From the NCBI GenBank assembly GCA_965230985.1, contig OZ246399.1, forward strand, positions 1-64,000: a stretch of 64,000 nt of DNA, written 5' to 3'. This document shows positions 49,401-58,801 of this stretch, in pieces (within the stretch, counting starts at the first letter, position 1; every line of letters starts with the position of its first letter). The position numbers were made by a program, and so were the translations under genes. This stretch comes from UBA2211 sp035404185. GTDB lineage: Bacteria > Patescibacteriota > Minisyncoccia > Minisyncoccales > Minisyncoccaceae. The notes below the pieces were generated by a model. The model was not told where the DNA came from. It saw only the letters and a list, made by a program, of their open reading frames with translations, and made no database searches.

Positions 49401-50399
49401 TTACTTTCCAATTTTCTTCGCTAATTCAACTAATCTGCAAGAATAGGCCCACTCATTATCATACCAAGCCATAAGCTTAACCATATTTCCATTAACTTTA
49501 GTATATTCTGGGTCAAAAATTGAAGAAAAAGAATTGCCTTTAAAATCAGAAGAAACCAAAGGTTCTTTTTCAACAAAGAAAACTCCTTTCATTTCCCCTT
49601 TGTTTGAATATTTATCAAAAGCTGCATTCACTTCTTCGACTGTGGTTTCTTTTTTAATCTCACAAACTAAATCAACTAAAGAAACGACTGGTGTTGGAAC
49701 TCTCACCGCGATCCCGTCCATTTTTCCTTTAACTCCTGGAACTACTTTCCCTATCGCTTTAGCTGCTCCGGTTGTCGTAGGAACAATATTCTCAGCAGCG
49801 GCCCTAGCCCTTCTTAAATCTTTGTGTGGCAGATCTAAAAGATTTTGATCATTAGTGTATGAATGGATGGTAGTCATAAAACCCTTGACGATTCCGAATT
49901 CAGCTTCAAGTATTTTAACTACTGGCGCCAAACAATTAGTCGTGCAAGAACCCATGTCTATTATGCTTTCATTCTTGTATTCATCAGCATTAATTCCTAA
50001 CAGATAAGAAGGAATGTCATCATCTTTAGCAGGAGCAGAAATTATAACTTTTTTAGCTCCAGCAGTAATATGCTTAGTTAAACCAATTCTATCTCTAAAT
50101 ACTCCCGTACATTCTAAAACAACATCGATTTTTAAATCTTTCCAAGGAAGCTTTTCTGGATCTTTTTCGGCTAACATTAATATTTTTTTTCCATTAACAA
50201 CCATATAATCTCCTTCGAGTTTGACTTCGCCATCAAAAACTCCATATGAAGTATCGTATTTAAATAAATGAGCCAATGTCTTGTTGTCTGCTAAATCATT
50301 AATAGCGACAATCTCAATATCTAAATTTTCCTTAATTGCTGCTCTTAAAGAACATCTTCCTATTCTCCCGAAGCCATTGATTGCAATTTTTGTTGCCAT
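49401..50399 (-). CDS. gap: Glyceraldehyde-3-phosphate dehydrogenase
   Basis: 332 residues. NAD-binding INGFGRIGR (7-15), catalytic Cys152 in SCTTNCLAP, and PTTTGAAKAIGKVVP. Oxidises G3P to 1,3-bisphosphoglycerate. Last in the run ftsZ-galU-trxB-eno-glutaredoxin-gap, followed by a strong terminator. Confidence 0.97.
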   Translation of the reverse strand: MATKIAINGFGRIGRCSLRAAIKENLDIEIVAINDLADNKTLAHLFKYDTSYGVFDGEVKLEGDYMVVNGKKILMLAEKDPEKLPWKDLKIDVVLECTGVFRDRIGLTKHITAGAKKVIISAPAKDDDIPSYLLGINADEYKNESIIDMGSCTTNCLAPVVKILEAEFGIVKGFMTTIHSYTNDQNLLDLPHKDLRRARAAAENIVPTTTGAAKAIGKVVPGVKGKMDGIAVRVPTPVVSLVDLVCEIKKETTVEEVNAAFDKYSNKGEMKGVFFVEKEPLVSSDFKGNSFSSIFDPEYTKVNGNMVKLMAWYDNEWAYSCRLVELAKKIGK

Positions 50400-50406
50400 A
50401 TATTTT

Positions 50407-50646
50407 TTAATCTTCTATTTTTAATAACTCACAAATCTTTTTTCTATCAAAACCAACTACGAATTCACCGTTAATATCTATAACGGGAACTGTTGTTTGT
50501 TTTGTTTTATCAATCATTTCTTTTTGAGCCGTTAAATCAGCTGAAACATCTATTGATTCTACTTCTATTCCCTTTTCTTCTAAAAATCTTTTCAAAGCAA
50601 AACAATATGGGCAAGTGGGGGTTGAAAATATTCTTACTTTGGTCAT
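50407..50646 (-). CDS. Glutaredoxin-like protein (NrdH type)
   Basis: 79 residues of thioredoxin fold with active site CPYC (12-15), cis-Pro in TTVPVIDI and GFDRKKICELL. NrdH-type proteins are reduced by thioredoxin reductase; trxB is two genes upstream. It overlaps eno by 4 bp (ATGA). Confidence 0.92.
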   Translation of the reverse strand: MTKVRIFSTPTCPYCFALKRFLEEKGIEVESIDVSADLTAQKEMIDKTKQTTVPVIDINGEFVVGFDRKKICELLKIED

Positions 50647-51905
50647 TTTTTTAAAGTATTATTTATCTTTTCTTCTATTCTACATAACCTATTGTATTTT
50701 GCCAATCTTTCTCCTCGACATGGTGCTCCTGATTTAATGTAGTCAGAAGAAATGCCAACCGCTAGATCAGCAATAAAACTATCACAGGTTTCTCCAGAAC
50801 GATGAGAAACTATTGTTTTAATTTTGCTTTCCTTGCAGACTTTAGCTGCTTCCAAAATTTCTGTAACTGTTCCCACTTGGTTAATTTTCAATATTGCTCC
50901 ATTGCACGCCTTCTTTGCTTGAGCTTCTTTAATAATGCTTGAATTGCTAACCAATAAATCGTCTCCGATAATCATAATTTTATCACCCAATCTATTGGTA
51001 AGCTTTTCAAATCCTTTCCAATCTTCTTCAGAGAAAGGATCTTCAAGACCGATAATCGGATAACATTTTACTAAGTCAGAATAATAATTAAGCATATCGG
51101 CGACAGAAAACACTCCCATTCTTAATCCATAATATCCCTCAGACACCTCTTTTTCTTTTTTGTAAAACTGACTGGAAGCAATGTCTAATATTATATTTGC
51201 CTTGCCTGTATATTCTGAATCATCAATTGCCTTAACCATTAAACCTAAGGCAACTTCAGGAACTTCTATTGGAGGAACAAAACCACCTTCATCTCCAACA
51301 TTAATTGCAAAACCTGGATAACTATTTTTTAAAAATTTCTTTAATTTATAATATATTTCTGAGCCCATTTGCAATGATTCTCTAAAACTTTCTCCAGTAG
51401 TAGTAATCATGAATTCTTGAAAATCAAGACCATTATCAGCATGAGCTCCGCCATTAATAACGTTAAAAGCTGGATTAGGCATTTTCAAATCTTCATTACC
51501 AAATAATTCAGCGATGTATTCATATAATTCAAGATTTTTAGCTTTTGCTCCAGCTCGACAAACTGCCATTGAAATTCCGACAATTCCATTACTCCCTAAA
51601 TTATATTTTCCACTTGTTCCGTCTAATTTAATCATTGTCTCATCAATCTCTTTCTGATTAGTACAATCCATTCCTATTAATCTCGGAGCAATTATTTCAT
51701 TAACATTTTTAATTGCTTTCAAAACTCCCCTTCCTCCATATCTATGATTATGATCCCTCAACTCATACGCCTCCCTTGCTCCTGTTGAGGCACCCGAAGG
51801 AACTGAAGCTGTAAAAACTCCTTCTTCGGTTATACAATCAACTTCAATCGTTGGATTACCTCTTGAGTCAAGTATTTCCCTAGCTTTAATGTTTTTAATC
51901 TTCAT
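50643..51905 (-). CDS. eno: Enolase
   Basis: 420 residues. ILDSRGNPTIEV opening, SGASTGAREAYELRD, metal ligands in GLEDPFSEEDW and GDDLLVSN, catalytic lysine region ILKINQVGT, and SHRSGETCDSFIADLAVG. Interconverts 2-phosphoglycerate and PEP, feeding ppsA-type chemistry. Overlaps trxB and glutaredoxin by 4 bp each. Confidence 0.97.
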   Translation of the reverse strand: MKIKNIKAREILDSRGNPTIEVDCITEEGVFTASVPSGASTGAREAYELRDHNHRYGGRGVLKAIKNVNEIIAPRLIGMDCTNQKEIDETMIKLDGTSGKYNLGSNGIVGISMAVCRAGAKAKNLELYEYIAELFGNEDLKMPNPAFNVINGGAHADNGLDFQEFMITTTGESFRESLQMGSEIYYKLKKFLKNSYPGFAINVGDEGGFVPPIEVPEVALGLMVKAIDDSEYTGKANIILDIASSQFYKKEKEVSEGYYGLRMGVFSVADMLNYYSDLVKCYPIIGLEDPFSEEDWKGFEKLTNRLGDKIMIIGDDLLVSNSSIIKEAQAKKACNGAILKINQVGTVTEILEAAKVCKESKIKTIVSHRSGETCDSFIADLAVGISSDYIKSGAPCRGERLAKYNRLCRIEEKINNTLKK

Positions 51906-52816
51906 ATATTAATATATTTATATGCGTTAATCACCGCTACTGCTCCTTGCCCGCAAGCAACAACAATTTGTTTTACTTTTTGCGAAGTAACATCTCCTAC
52001 GGCAAATAATCCTGATGTTTTAGTTTCAAAAGTTTCAAAGTTAACAACAATCTCTTTTTTTTCATTTAATTCTACTAAGTCTTTTAAAAAAGATGTAGCT
52101 GGCTGGTATCCTGCCTGAACAAAAACACCTTGAACATTTAGCACCTTCTCTTCTCCTGTTTTTCTATCTTTAAAAACAATTTGATTAACAAAGTCTTCTC
52201 CTTTTATTTCCTGCAATTCAGAAGATGTAATAACTTTTATCTTCGTAATTAAAGAAGCCTTATCCTGATTTTCTTTTCCGCATTTAACAACGTCTCCATA
52301 TTCTAAAATATATATCTTATTGGCATAATTATTCAAAAATAAAGCAGCCTCAAATCCAGCCTCTCCCCCTCCAATAATTGCCACGTCTTTATTATTAAAC
52401 AAAGGGCCATCGCAAGTAGTGCAATAACTCACTCCGCGTCCTAAAAATTCTTCTTCGCCTTTTACCTCTAGTCTTCTTGGTTCTGAACCGGTCGCTATGA
52501 TTACTGTTTTTGATTGGATTGTTTTTCCTTCTTTGGTTAAAACAGAAAAAAAACCATTTTCTTTTTTTAATTCAGAAACTTCGTCGCTCAAAACTTCAAT
52601 TCCTTTGTGTTTTAATTGATCTTCAAATTTAGCAATTAATTCAAAACCAGATATTTTTTCAAATCCTGGATAATTTTCAATATCAACTGCTTTATGTCCC
52701 ATTTGTCCGCCAAATTCTTTAGTTATGACTAAAGTTTTTAATTTCTGCCTAGCAGAATATATCCCTGCGGTCATTCCGGCTGGACCTCCTCCGATAATAA
52801 TTAAATCGTAATCCAT
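51902..52816 (-). CDS. trxB: Thioredoxin reductase
   Basis: 304 residues. FAD-binding IIGGGPAGMTAGIYSAR, redox pair CTTC (132-135, the family has CATC), NADPH-binding IGGGEAGFEAALFL and the late GLFAVGDV. Reduces thioredoxin or the co-encoded glutaredoxin-like protein with NADPH. Overlaps galU by 1 bp and eno by 4 bp. Confidence 0.95.
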   Translation of the reverse strand: MDYDLIIIGGGPAGMTAGIYSARQKLKTLVITKEFGGQMGHKAVDIENYPGFEKISGFELIAKFEDQLKHKGIEVLSDEVSELKKENGFFSVLTKEGKTIQSKTVIIATGSEPRRLEVKGEEEFLGRGVSYCTTCDGPLFNNKDVAIIGGGEAGFEAALFLNNYANKIYILEYGDVVKCGKENQDKASLITKIKVITSSELQEIKGEDFVNQIVFKDRKTGEEKVLNVQGVFVQAGYQPATSFLKDLVELNEKKEIVVNFETFETKTSGLFAVGDVTSQKVKQIVVACGQGAVAVINAYKYINI

Positions 52817-53694
52817 TATATTTTTCCCTTTAAAAATTCTTTAGCTTTTTGTCCGAAATCAGGATGATCTAATAATAAGGTCAAAAATGATTTAAACCAA
52901 GTATTTTTGTCTCCACATTCAAGCCAATCTCCCTTTATCTCGTAACCATAAATAACCTTGCCCTCTTCGGCCATTTGTCCTAAAACCTGACTAATAGAAT
53001 AATCATTCATCCTCATTGATTTATCATTTTCAATCCTCTCAAAAACTTCAGGAGTAATAATATATCTTCCCAGAATAACTAAATCAGATGGTGGTTCCCC
53101 TTTTGGTTTTTCAACGACCTTTTTTATCTTAAAAACATTATTTGCTATTTTTTCTACTTCCACTACTCCATATTGTGACAGTTTATCTCTTGGCATTCTT
53201 TTAAGGCCAATTACCGGTCTCTGGCATGTTTCATAAATTTCTTTTAATTGCTGAAAACCAGGAAGTTCTTTTGAGTAAATTATATCATCACAGAAAAAAA
53301 CACCTACAGGCTCATTGCCAGCAAAATTCCTGGCCTGATATATGGCATCTACATTTCCAGAAGCTTTTTTTTGAATAGAAAAAGAAAATTTTATTTGCTT
53401 TGAAACCTCATTTAACCCTTTCACCATTTCTAATTCTTCTTTCTTATTTCTTTCTCGTAAAAGAGCCTCTAATTCAGGATTGGAATTAAAATACGCTGTT
53501 ACATCTTTTTGGCTTTTTCTTGTTACTAACTGTATCTCTTTTATTCCTGACAAAAGAGCCTCCTCAACAGAATAATGAATTAATGGCTTATCAACTAAAG
53601 GAATTAATTCCTTTGAAACTACCTTAGATAAAGGTAAAAATCTAGTTCCCATTCCTGCAATAGGAAAAATAGCTTTTTTAACTGTTTTTTTCAT
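52816..53694 (-). CDS. galU: UTP-glucose-1-phosphate uridylyltransferase
   Basis: 292 residues. AIFPIAGMGTRFLPLSKVVSKELIPLVDKP is the nucleotidyl-transferase opening (in pieces); VEKPKGEPPSDLVILGRYI and GDWLECGDKNTW are typical of GalU. Makes UDP-glucose for surface polysaccharides. Co-directional with ftsZ (6 bp apart). Confidence 0.95.
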   Translation of the reverse strand: MKKTVKKAIFPIAGMGTRFLPLSKVVSKELIPLVDKPLIHYSVEEALLSGIKEIQLVTRKSQKDVTAYFNSNPELEALLRERNKKEELEMVKGLNEVSKQIKFSFSIQKKASGNVDAIYQARNFAGNEPVGVFFCDDIIYSKELPGFQQLKEIYETCQRPVIGLKRMPRDKLSQYGVVEVEKIANNVFKIKKVVEKPKGEPPSDLVILGRYIITPEVFERIENDKSMRMNDYSISQVLGQMAEEGKVIYGYEIKGDWLECGDKNTWFKSFLTLLLDHPDFGQKAKEFLKGKI

Positions 53695-53700
53695 ATATTA

Positions 53701-54948
53701 TTAATTCTTTTTTGATTTTCTTAAAAAGGCTGGAATTTCAAATATCTTTTCTTCTTCCTCTTCCTTTTCCTCTTCCTTCTTCTCCGCTTCTTTTATTTCT
53801 AAGGCTGATCTTCTTACTTCCACGTCTTTTTCTACTTTTTCTACCTTCGGTTTTGTTTTTTTTGTTTTCTTAGGGATTTCTTTTTCTTCTTTTTTAATTA
53901 TCTTTTTTCTTTTTGCTTTCTTTTCTGCTTCGGTTGATGTAGCCAAGATAGTTACTTTGATTTCATTTCTTAATTTTGGATTTTGCGAAAGACCAAAAAT
54001 AATTTTGGCGCTAGGAGCCAATTCGCTTATCTTCTCGCTAATTTGAGATAATAATTGAAGAGATAAATCTTTAGAAGCTTCAATATTAAACATGACATTA
54101 TCAGCATTCTCAAAACGATATTCAAGGATAGGGTTCTTTAATAAAATTTTAGTAATATCTTCGGCTGTTTGATTTGATTTTCCTTTGGTAAAATTAAGAT
54201 AAGCAATTTTTCTCTTTCCTTCTAGTATTGTTCTAATATCAGCCCAATCAATATTTATCAATCCAGGAGAATATATTGTTCGCAATAATCCCTCTAAAGA
54301 TTCAGCTAATTTATCATTTAAAAGATTCAAGGAATCGGCAAAAGAAACCTCTTCTTTGGTCAATGAAAATATCTTTTCATTAGGAAGAACCATAAAGGCA
54401 TTAAGATTGTCTTTTATCTTTTCTAATGCTTTTACTGACATATCCATTTTCTTTTTCCCTTCAAAAGAAAAAGGTGTTGTGAATATGCCTAAGGTATTCA
54501 ATCCTAATTCTTCAGCAATTTTAGTCAAAATCGGAGTAGCGCCCGTTCCTGTCCCTCCCCCTAAAGAAGAAATAAAAATATATAAATCTTTATCATCAGA
54601 GAATAAACTTTTTAATTTTTCAATATCTTCCTTAGCTGCCTTCTCCCCCACCTCTACATCTCTGCCTGTTCCTAATCCCCTCGTTAATTTATTCCCAAAA
54701 GAAATTGTTTTCAGCGCTTTAGGCAAAGATTTTAAAGCTTGATTATCGGTATTTAAAGCGATGAATTCTACTTTCTGAGCAGAAAAATCTTTTAATTTCT
54801 TTAAAAGCTCGGCAATAATATTACCTCCTCCACCCCCAACTCCAATAACTTTAATTTTGACCTTCTTTCCTACAGATTCTACTTCATTTTCTTTATTCAA
54901 AACTGCTGGTTTTTGAACTTTTTTAATTTTTGGTTTAATTTTCTTCAT
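53701..54948 (-). CDS. ftsZ: Cell-division GTPase FtsZ
   Basis: 415 residues. GTP-binding VIGVGGGGGN (34-43) and tubulin signature GGGTGTGA (130-137). After the GTPase domain comes a charged Lys/Glu linker of about 80 residues, then IPAFLRKSKKN, a clear FtsZ C-terminal peptide for membrane-anchor partners. It polymerises into the division ring. AAGGAGGT lies 11 nt before ATG, one of the few core genes here with a strong Shine-Dalgarno-like sequence; a TATAAT overlaps it. Confidence 0.95.
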   Translation of the reverse strand: MKKIKPKIKKVQKPAVLNKENEVESVGKKVKIKVIGVGGGGGNIIAELLKKLKDFSAQKVEFIALNTDNQALKSLPKALKTISFGNKLTRGLGTGRDVEVGEKAAKEDIEKLKSLFSDDKDLYIFISSLGGGTGTGATPILTKIAEELGLNTLGIFTTPFSFEGKKKMDMSVKALEKIKDNLNAFMVLPNEKIFSLTKEEVSFADSLNLLNDKLAESLEGLLRTIYSPGLINIDWADIRTILEGKRKIAYLNFTKGKSNQTAEDITKILLKNPILEYRFENADNVMFNIEASKDLSLQLLSQISEKISELAPSAKIIFGLSQNPKLRNEIKVTILATSTEAEKKAKRKKIIKKEEKEIPKKTKKTKPKVEKVEKDVEVRRSALEIKEAEKKEEEKEEEEEKIFEIPAFLRKSKKN

Positions 54949-54965
54949 TTTTATATTATACCTCC

Positions 54966-55379
54966 TTATTCTTCTATTTTCAATTTGATAGCTATTTCCT
55001 TAAATTCTTCCGCAGAAACACTTGCCTTACTAGTAACATTAAAATGGAGATTATCATCTTTTCTTCTGGGAATAACATGTAAATGAAAATGAAAAACTGA
55101 CTGCTCAGCGCTAATTCCTGAAGCATGATATAGATTAACTCCATCAGCACCAAAAACATCTTTCATCTTCTGAGCAATCTTCTTGGAAACCGAAATTATT
55201 CTTTCTAAATACTTCTCTTCAATTTCAAAAACATCTTTAACGTGTTTTTTAGGAATAATTAAAACATGCCCCTTGCTAGCTGGGTTAATGTCCAAAAAAG
55301 CTAAAACCAAATCGTCTTCATATATCTTATAGCTTGGAATTTCGTTATTAATAATTTTACAAAAAATACAATTTTCCAT
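54966..55379 (-). CDS. HIT-family nucleotide hydrolase
   Basis: 137 residues. CIFC zinc pair (4-7), GHVLIIPKKHV, and the histidine triad HFHLHVIPR (His97, 99, 101). Hydrolyses adenosine 5'-phosphoramidate-type nucleotides in characterised relatives. Upstream of ftsZ in the same direction. Confidence 0.94.
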   Translation of the reverse strand: MENCIFCKIINNEIPSYKIYEDDLVLAFLDINPASKGHVLIIPKKHVKDVFEIEEKYLERIISVSKKIAQKMKDVFGADGVNLYHASGISAEQSVFHFHLHVIPRRKDDNLHFNVTSKASVSAEEFKEIAIKLKIEE

Positions 55380-55429
55380 ATTTTTTAAATTAATTTACTA
55401 ATTCTCCGCAAAAAACATTTATTTATAAT

Positions 55430-55750
55430 TTAAAAATATTCCCTAGTTCCAAAGAAAGCAAATAATCCAAAAAATCCTAAGAAGCCACTAAATCCTGGAA
55501 TTAGTCCAATTAATCCCAACAATCCCCAAAATCCTACCTTCCATAAGTCAGTTGGTTCTTTGGTGATTATAAACTCCATTGTTGCGTAAATCAAAACAAT
55601 TATAGAAATCACTATAAACAATCCCAATAAAACTAAAGAAATCCATTCTTGCTTACCCGAAATAAAAGTTAACAAACCGTTAATAATAGCCAATATCACA
55701 CTGATTAAAAATGATATATAAACTTGCTGAACCCTTTTGCTTATTGTCAT
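55430..55750 (-). CDS. Membrane protein with three to four helices, 106 aa
   Basis: Hydrophobic segments at about 9-30, 35-57, 70-86 and 88-100; the Gly/Phe-rich end (LIPGFSGFLGFFGLFAFFG) is distinctive. No family recognised. Lies between tRNA-Gln and the HIT gene. Confidence 0.65.
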   Translation of the reverse strand: MTISKRVQQVYISFLISVILAIINGLLTFISGKQEWISLVLLGLFIVISIIVLIYATMEFIITKEPTDLWKVGFWGLLGLIGLIPGFSGFLGFFGLFAFFGTREYF

Positions 55751-55771
55751 ATATATTTTTTAATTATTATG

Positions 55772-55842
55772 TTCGGAAGTAGGGACTCGAACCCCAATTA
55801 CCAGGGCCAGAACCTGGTGTCCTACCATTAGACGACCTCCGA
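55772..55842 (-). tRNA. tRNA-Gln (CUG)
   Basis: Acceptor TCGGAGG/CTTCCGA, D-stem GTC/GAC, anticodon stem CCAGG/CCTGG around TTCTGGC (anticodon CTG), discriminator A, no CCA. The promoter TTGATT-17-TAAAAA lies just upstream (about 55851-55879). Confidence 0.93.
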
Positions 55843-55917
55843 ATGTGATTACTTTTTACCATTAAAAGGACTAGAAATCAATAGAAGAGATTCCTTAATT
55901 TTTAAATAATATTCAAT

Positions 55918-55946
55918 AGAACTAAGAGATATTGTATTATTAATCT
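55918..55946 (-). terminator. Possible terminator of prfB-ftsE-ftsX
   Basis: TAAGAGAT/ATCTCTTA arms overlapping the ftsX stop on the minus strand, followed by a poor T tract (AGTTCTATT). Confidence 0.4.
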
Positions 55947-56845
55947 CTTAAATATTTTCTTACTGCAAAATATGAAGAAAGTAATCCTAGACCAAGACCA
56001 ACTATTAATTCTAATAATATAATAATCAGAAGATTTGATTTAAAGAAAACCAAACAATCAAATCCCATAAAGAGAGTGGTTAGTTGGGAATTAAAGAGGA
56101 AGAGAACGATGGTTAAAAGCATGAATGATATAATAGAGGCAAAGAATCCACAAAGCCCTCCCTGAACCAAAAATGGGCCTCTAATGAAACTATTCTTGGC
56201 ACCGACCAGTCTCATTATTTCAATTTCTTCCTTTTGGGAATAAATACTTAGTCTTAATGTATTAAAAGTAATAATAATAGCAATTAAAGAAAGTATGGCA
56301 GTGAAAAATAATCCTAGAACCTGAACGCTTTTAGTCAGCTCACTTAATTTTTCTATCATCACTCCCCTTTTACTATCATTAACTTCACTAATCAAATCTT
56401 TATATTCATCTTTAGTCAAATATTCTGAAACTTCTTTGTATTGTGATGGTTCTTTGGTTTGTATTCTTAGCGCTGGTAAAAATGGATTAGTTCCTAATAA
56501 ACTCAAAGCTTCCATGTATTGATCTCCCGCATGGGCAGTAACAAAAGTATTATATGCATCTTCTGAAGAAATATAGTCAACTTTCTTAACTTGTTCTAAG
56601 GTTAGTAAGCTATCCTTAATTTGAAGGATAGCATCTCTTTCTACGCCTGCCTTAAAAGTAACTGATATGTCTATTTTATCTTCCAGTTGCTGAGTTAAAT
56701 AAGAAACAGCTCCTTGAAAAAAGAATAATGCTGTTCCTAAAATAACTGCAATAAAAATAACTAGAGAAGTGGCAAAGGTTAAAAATCCTTGTCTCCAGAA
56801 ATTATCCCACCCATTTTTAAATGTTTTTTTAAAAAAGTTTACCAT
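55940..56845 (-). CDS. ftsX: Cell-division protein FtsX
   Basis: 301 residues. Four membrane helices: one near residue 20-43, then an extracellular loop of about 120 residues, then three C-terminal helices (about 175-197, 225-250, 270-292). RLVGAKNSFIRGPF is the conserved cytoplasmic coupling segment. With FtsE it activates wall hydrolases outside the membrane. 5 bp after ftsE. Confidence 0.94.
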   Translation of the reverse strand: MVNFFKKTFKNGWDNFWRQGFLTFATSLVIFIAVILGTALFFFQGAVSYLTQQLEDKIDISVTFKAGVERDAILQIKDSLLTLEQVKKVDYISSEDAYNTFVTAHAGDQYMEALSLLGTNPFLPALRIQTKEPSQYKEVSEYLTKDEYKDLISEVNDSKRGVMIEKLSELTKSVQVLGLFFTAILSLIAIIITFNTLRLSIYSQKEEIEIMRLVGAKNSFIRGPFLVQGGLCGFFASIISFMLLTIVLFLFNSQLTTLFMGFDCLVFFKSNLLIIILLELIVGLGLGLLSSYFAVRKYLRD

Positions 56846-56850
56846 ATGTA

Positions 56851-57546
56851 TTACAAGGAGAAGACTCCCTTTTCTTCATCTCTAATTATTCTTCCATTTT
56901 CTATTGTTATTACTCTTTTCTCTAAAGAATTAACGGTGTCTTTATCGTGAGTTGATAAAATGACGGTTGAACCTGATTCATTAATCTTTAAAAGTATTTT
57001 AACAATTTCTCTAGTGTGATACGGATCAAGGTTCCCCGTTGGTTCATCAGCTAAAATTACCTCTGGCCTATGAATTAAGGCTCGGGCGATTGAAACTCTC
57101 TGTTTTTCTCCACCTGACAATTCGCGAGGAAGACAATTAATTTTATTCTCCAATCCTACCAATTCCAACACCTGCATTACTTCGTCTCTAACTAGTTTAT
57201 CATTAAAATCAAAAGCTTCTAAGGCGTAAGCAACATTTTCGTAAACAGTCTTGTAAGCTAAAAGTTTGTAGTCTTGAAAAATGAAGCCGATTTTTTGCCT
57301 AATTAAATGAGCATCACTTTTTTTAACATCCAAAGTATTAATGTCATTAAACATTACTACTCCGCTCGTAGGTTTTTCTTCACAAGAGATCATTTTTAAG
57401 ATTGTGGTTTTCCCTGCTCCTGATCTTCCACAGATAGTAACGAATTCACCTGGTTTTATACTAAAAGAAATGCCCTGCAAAGCAACCTTTGATTCTTTTA
57501 CTAAATTAGGGGGGTATTCTTTTGAAACGTTTTTAAATTCTATCAT
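56851..57546 (-). CDS. ftsE: Cell-division ATP-binding protein FtsE
   Basis: 231 residues. Walker A GRSGAGKTT (40-48), signature LSGGEKQRV, Walker B VILADEPTGNLDP, H-loop STHD. ABC ATPase partner of FtsX. Overlaps prfB by 4 bp, the common prfB-ftsE-ftsX order. Confidence 0.96.
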   Translation of the reverse strand: MIEFKNVSKEYPPNLVKESKVALQGISFSIKPGEFVTICGRSGAGKTTILKMISCEEKPTSGVVMFNDINTLDVKKSDAHLIRQKIGFIFQDYKLLAYKTVYENVAYALEAFDFNDKLVRDEVMQVLELVGLENKINCLPRELSGGEKQRVSIARALIHRPEVILADEPTGNLDPYHTREIVKILLKINESGSTVILSTHDKDTVNSLEKRVITIENGRIIRDEEKGVFSL

Positions 57547-58620
57547 ATTTTAATTTCTGCTTCTATGAATTCATCTAATTCTCCATCTAATACCTTGTCT
57601 GGCTGGGTTGATTCAACTTCAGTTCTTAGGTCTTTAACCATCTTATATGGATGTAAGACATATGAACGAATTTGATTCCCCCAACTAGCTGAAATATGCT
57701 CTCCTTTTATCTTCGACATTTCCTTATCTTGCTTTTCTAAATTATACTGGTATAGCTTTGACATTAACATCTTCATGGCTCGTTCTTTGTTCTTTCCTTG
57801 CAACCTTTCTGATTGGCAGGTAACAACTATGTTTGAAGGATTGTGGGTTATTCTAACCGCTGATTCTCTTTTGTTTACATATTGTCCTCCTGGCCCTGAA
57901 GCTTTATAATAATCAACCCTTATATCATCTGGCTTTATTTCCACTTCTCCTTCTTCTATTTCTGGCAAGACTTCAATTAAAGCAAAGGAAGTGTGTCTTA
58001 ATTTCTGAGCGGAAAAAGGCGATATTCTTACTAATCTGTGCACTCCGTTTTCTTTTTTTAATAATCCGTAAGCATACTTTCCAGAAATAGATAAGGTGGC
58101 TGATTTAATTCCTTCTTTTCCTTCGCTTCCTCCTCCTTCGCCAAATGATTCATCCAATACTTCAACTTTGAATCTTTTTCTTTCGCAATATCTTTCAAAC
58201 ATTCTTAAAAGCATCGCCGCCCAATCCTGGGCGTCTTGTCCTCCCGCTCCGGAATATACCGACAGGATTGCATTTCCCTTGTCGTATTTTCCGCTGAAGA
58301 AAGTTTCGTTTTCTTTTTCTTTTAATTTCTTGTCTATCTTTTCTATCTCTTTATACAATTCTTCTTCATCTAATATTTCTATCAAATCAGGAAGATCATT
58401 AATGCTTTCTTTTAATTCTTCAATTGAATCAATTATCTCCTTGTTGTCTGATAATTCTTGAGAAAGCTTTTTTGCTTTTTCCTGATTATTCCAAAAGTCT
58501 GGTTTCTCTACTTCTTTCTCTAATTCAGCTATTCTTTTTTGAATTTTTGATAAGTCAAAGACGGTCCTCTAGGGCGAGGATTCTTTTATTCAAGTCTTCT
58601 ATTGTCTTTTCTTTTTCCAT
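57543..58620 (-). CDS. prfB: Peptide chain release factor 2 with programmed +1 frameshift
   Basis: Reads UAA and UGA. Translation starts at ATG 58620 and meets UGA after 21 codons (MEKEKTIEDLNKRILALEDR L). The site CTT-TGA-C (58554-58560) is the classic prfB shift; the +1 frame then runs to 57543, giving about 358 residues. SPF (codon recognition, in RISPFSAQKLRHTSF) and GGQ (SGPGGQYVNKR) are intact. E. coli has AGGGGG three bases before CTT; here only GAGG five bases before, in keeping with the missing anti-Shine-Dalgarno. TGATATAAT ends 6 nt before ATG, so the mRNA is leaderless. Confidence 0.95.
58554..58560 (-). promoter_or_regulatory. prfB +1 frameshift site CTTTGAC
   Basis: In-frame UGA at codon 22 followed by C, with CTT before it. 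Upstream context is GAGGACCGT, lacking the optimally spaced Shine-Dalgarno stimulator. The site implies feedback control of RF2 level. Confidence 0.93.
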
Positions 58621-58680
58621 GTTTGTATTATATCAAAAAATTAGAATTAATAAAATGCCTTATTAGGGTTATTGTTTCTC

Positions 58681-58705
58681 ATAGTATACAATAATTGTAT
58701 ACTAT
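58681..58705. repeat. 25-bp palindrome upstream of prfB
   Basis: ATAGTATACAA-TAA-TTGTATACTAT, perfect 11-bp arms, 60 bp before the prfB start. Possible operator; no U tract on either strand. Confidence 0.7.
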
Positions 58706-58745
58706 TGGTAATAAATACCGCACTATATATCAATTAAAACTCTCT

Positions 58746-58777
58746 TTTACTGTTTACTCTCAATAGTAAACAGTAAA
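58746..58777. repeat. Perfect 13-bp inverted repeat between prfB and the ATPase gene
   Basis: TTTACTGTTTACT-ctcaat-AGTAAACAGTAAA. Each arm contains TTTACT twice, so it is also a tandem half-site array. It lies 25 bp past the ATPase stop; a weak terminator or a regulator-binding site. Confidence 0.7.
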
Positions 58778-58801
58778 CATACAACTACTTCATAAATATT
58801 A

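Noticed and set aside
58386..58620. prfB as a broken gene with a truncated N-terminus
   Set aside because: The interruption is exactly CTT-TGA-C after 21 codons and the +1 frame restores RF2; this is the known programmed frameshift, not a mutation.
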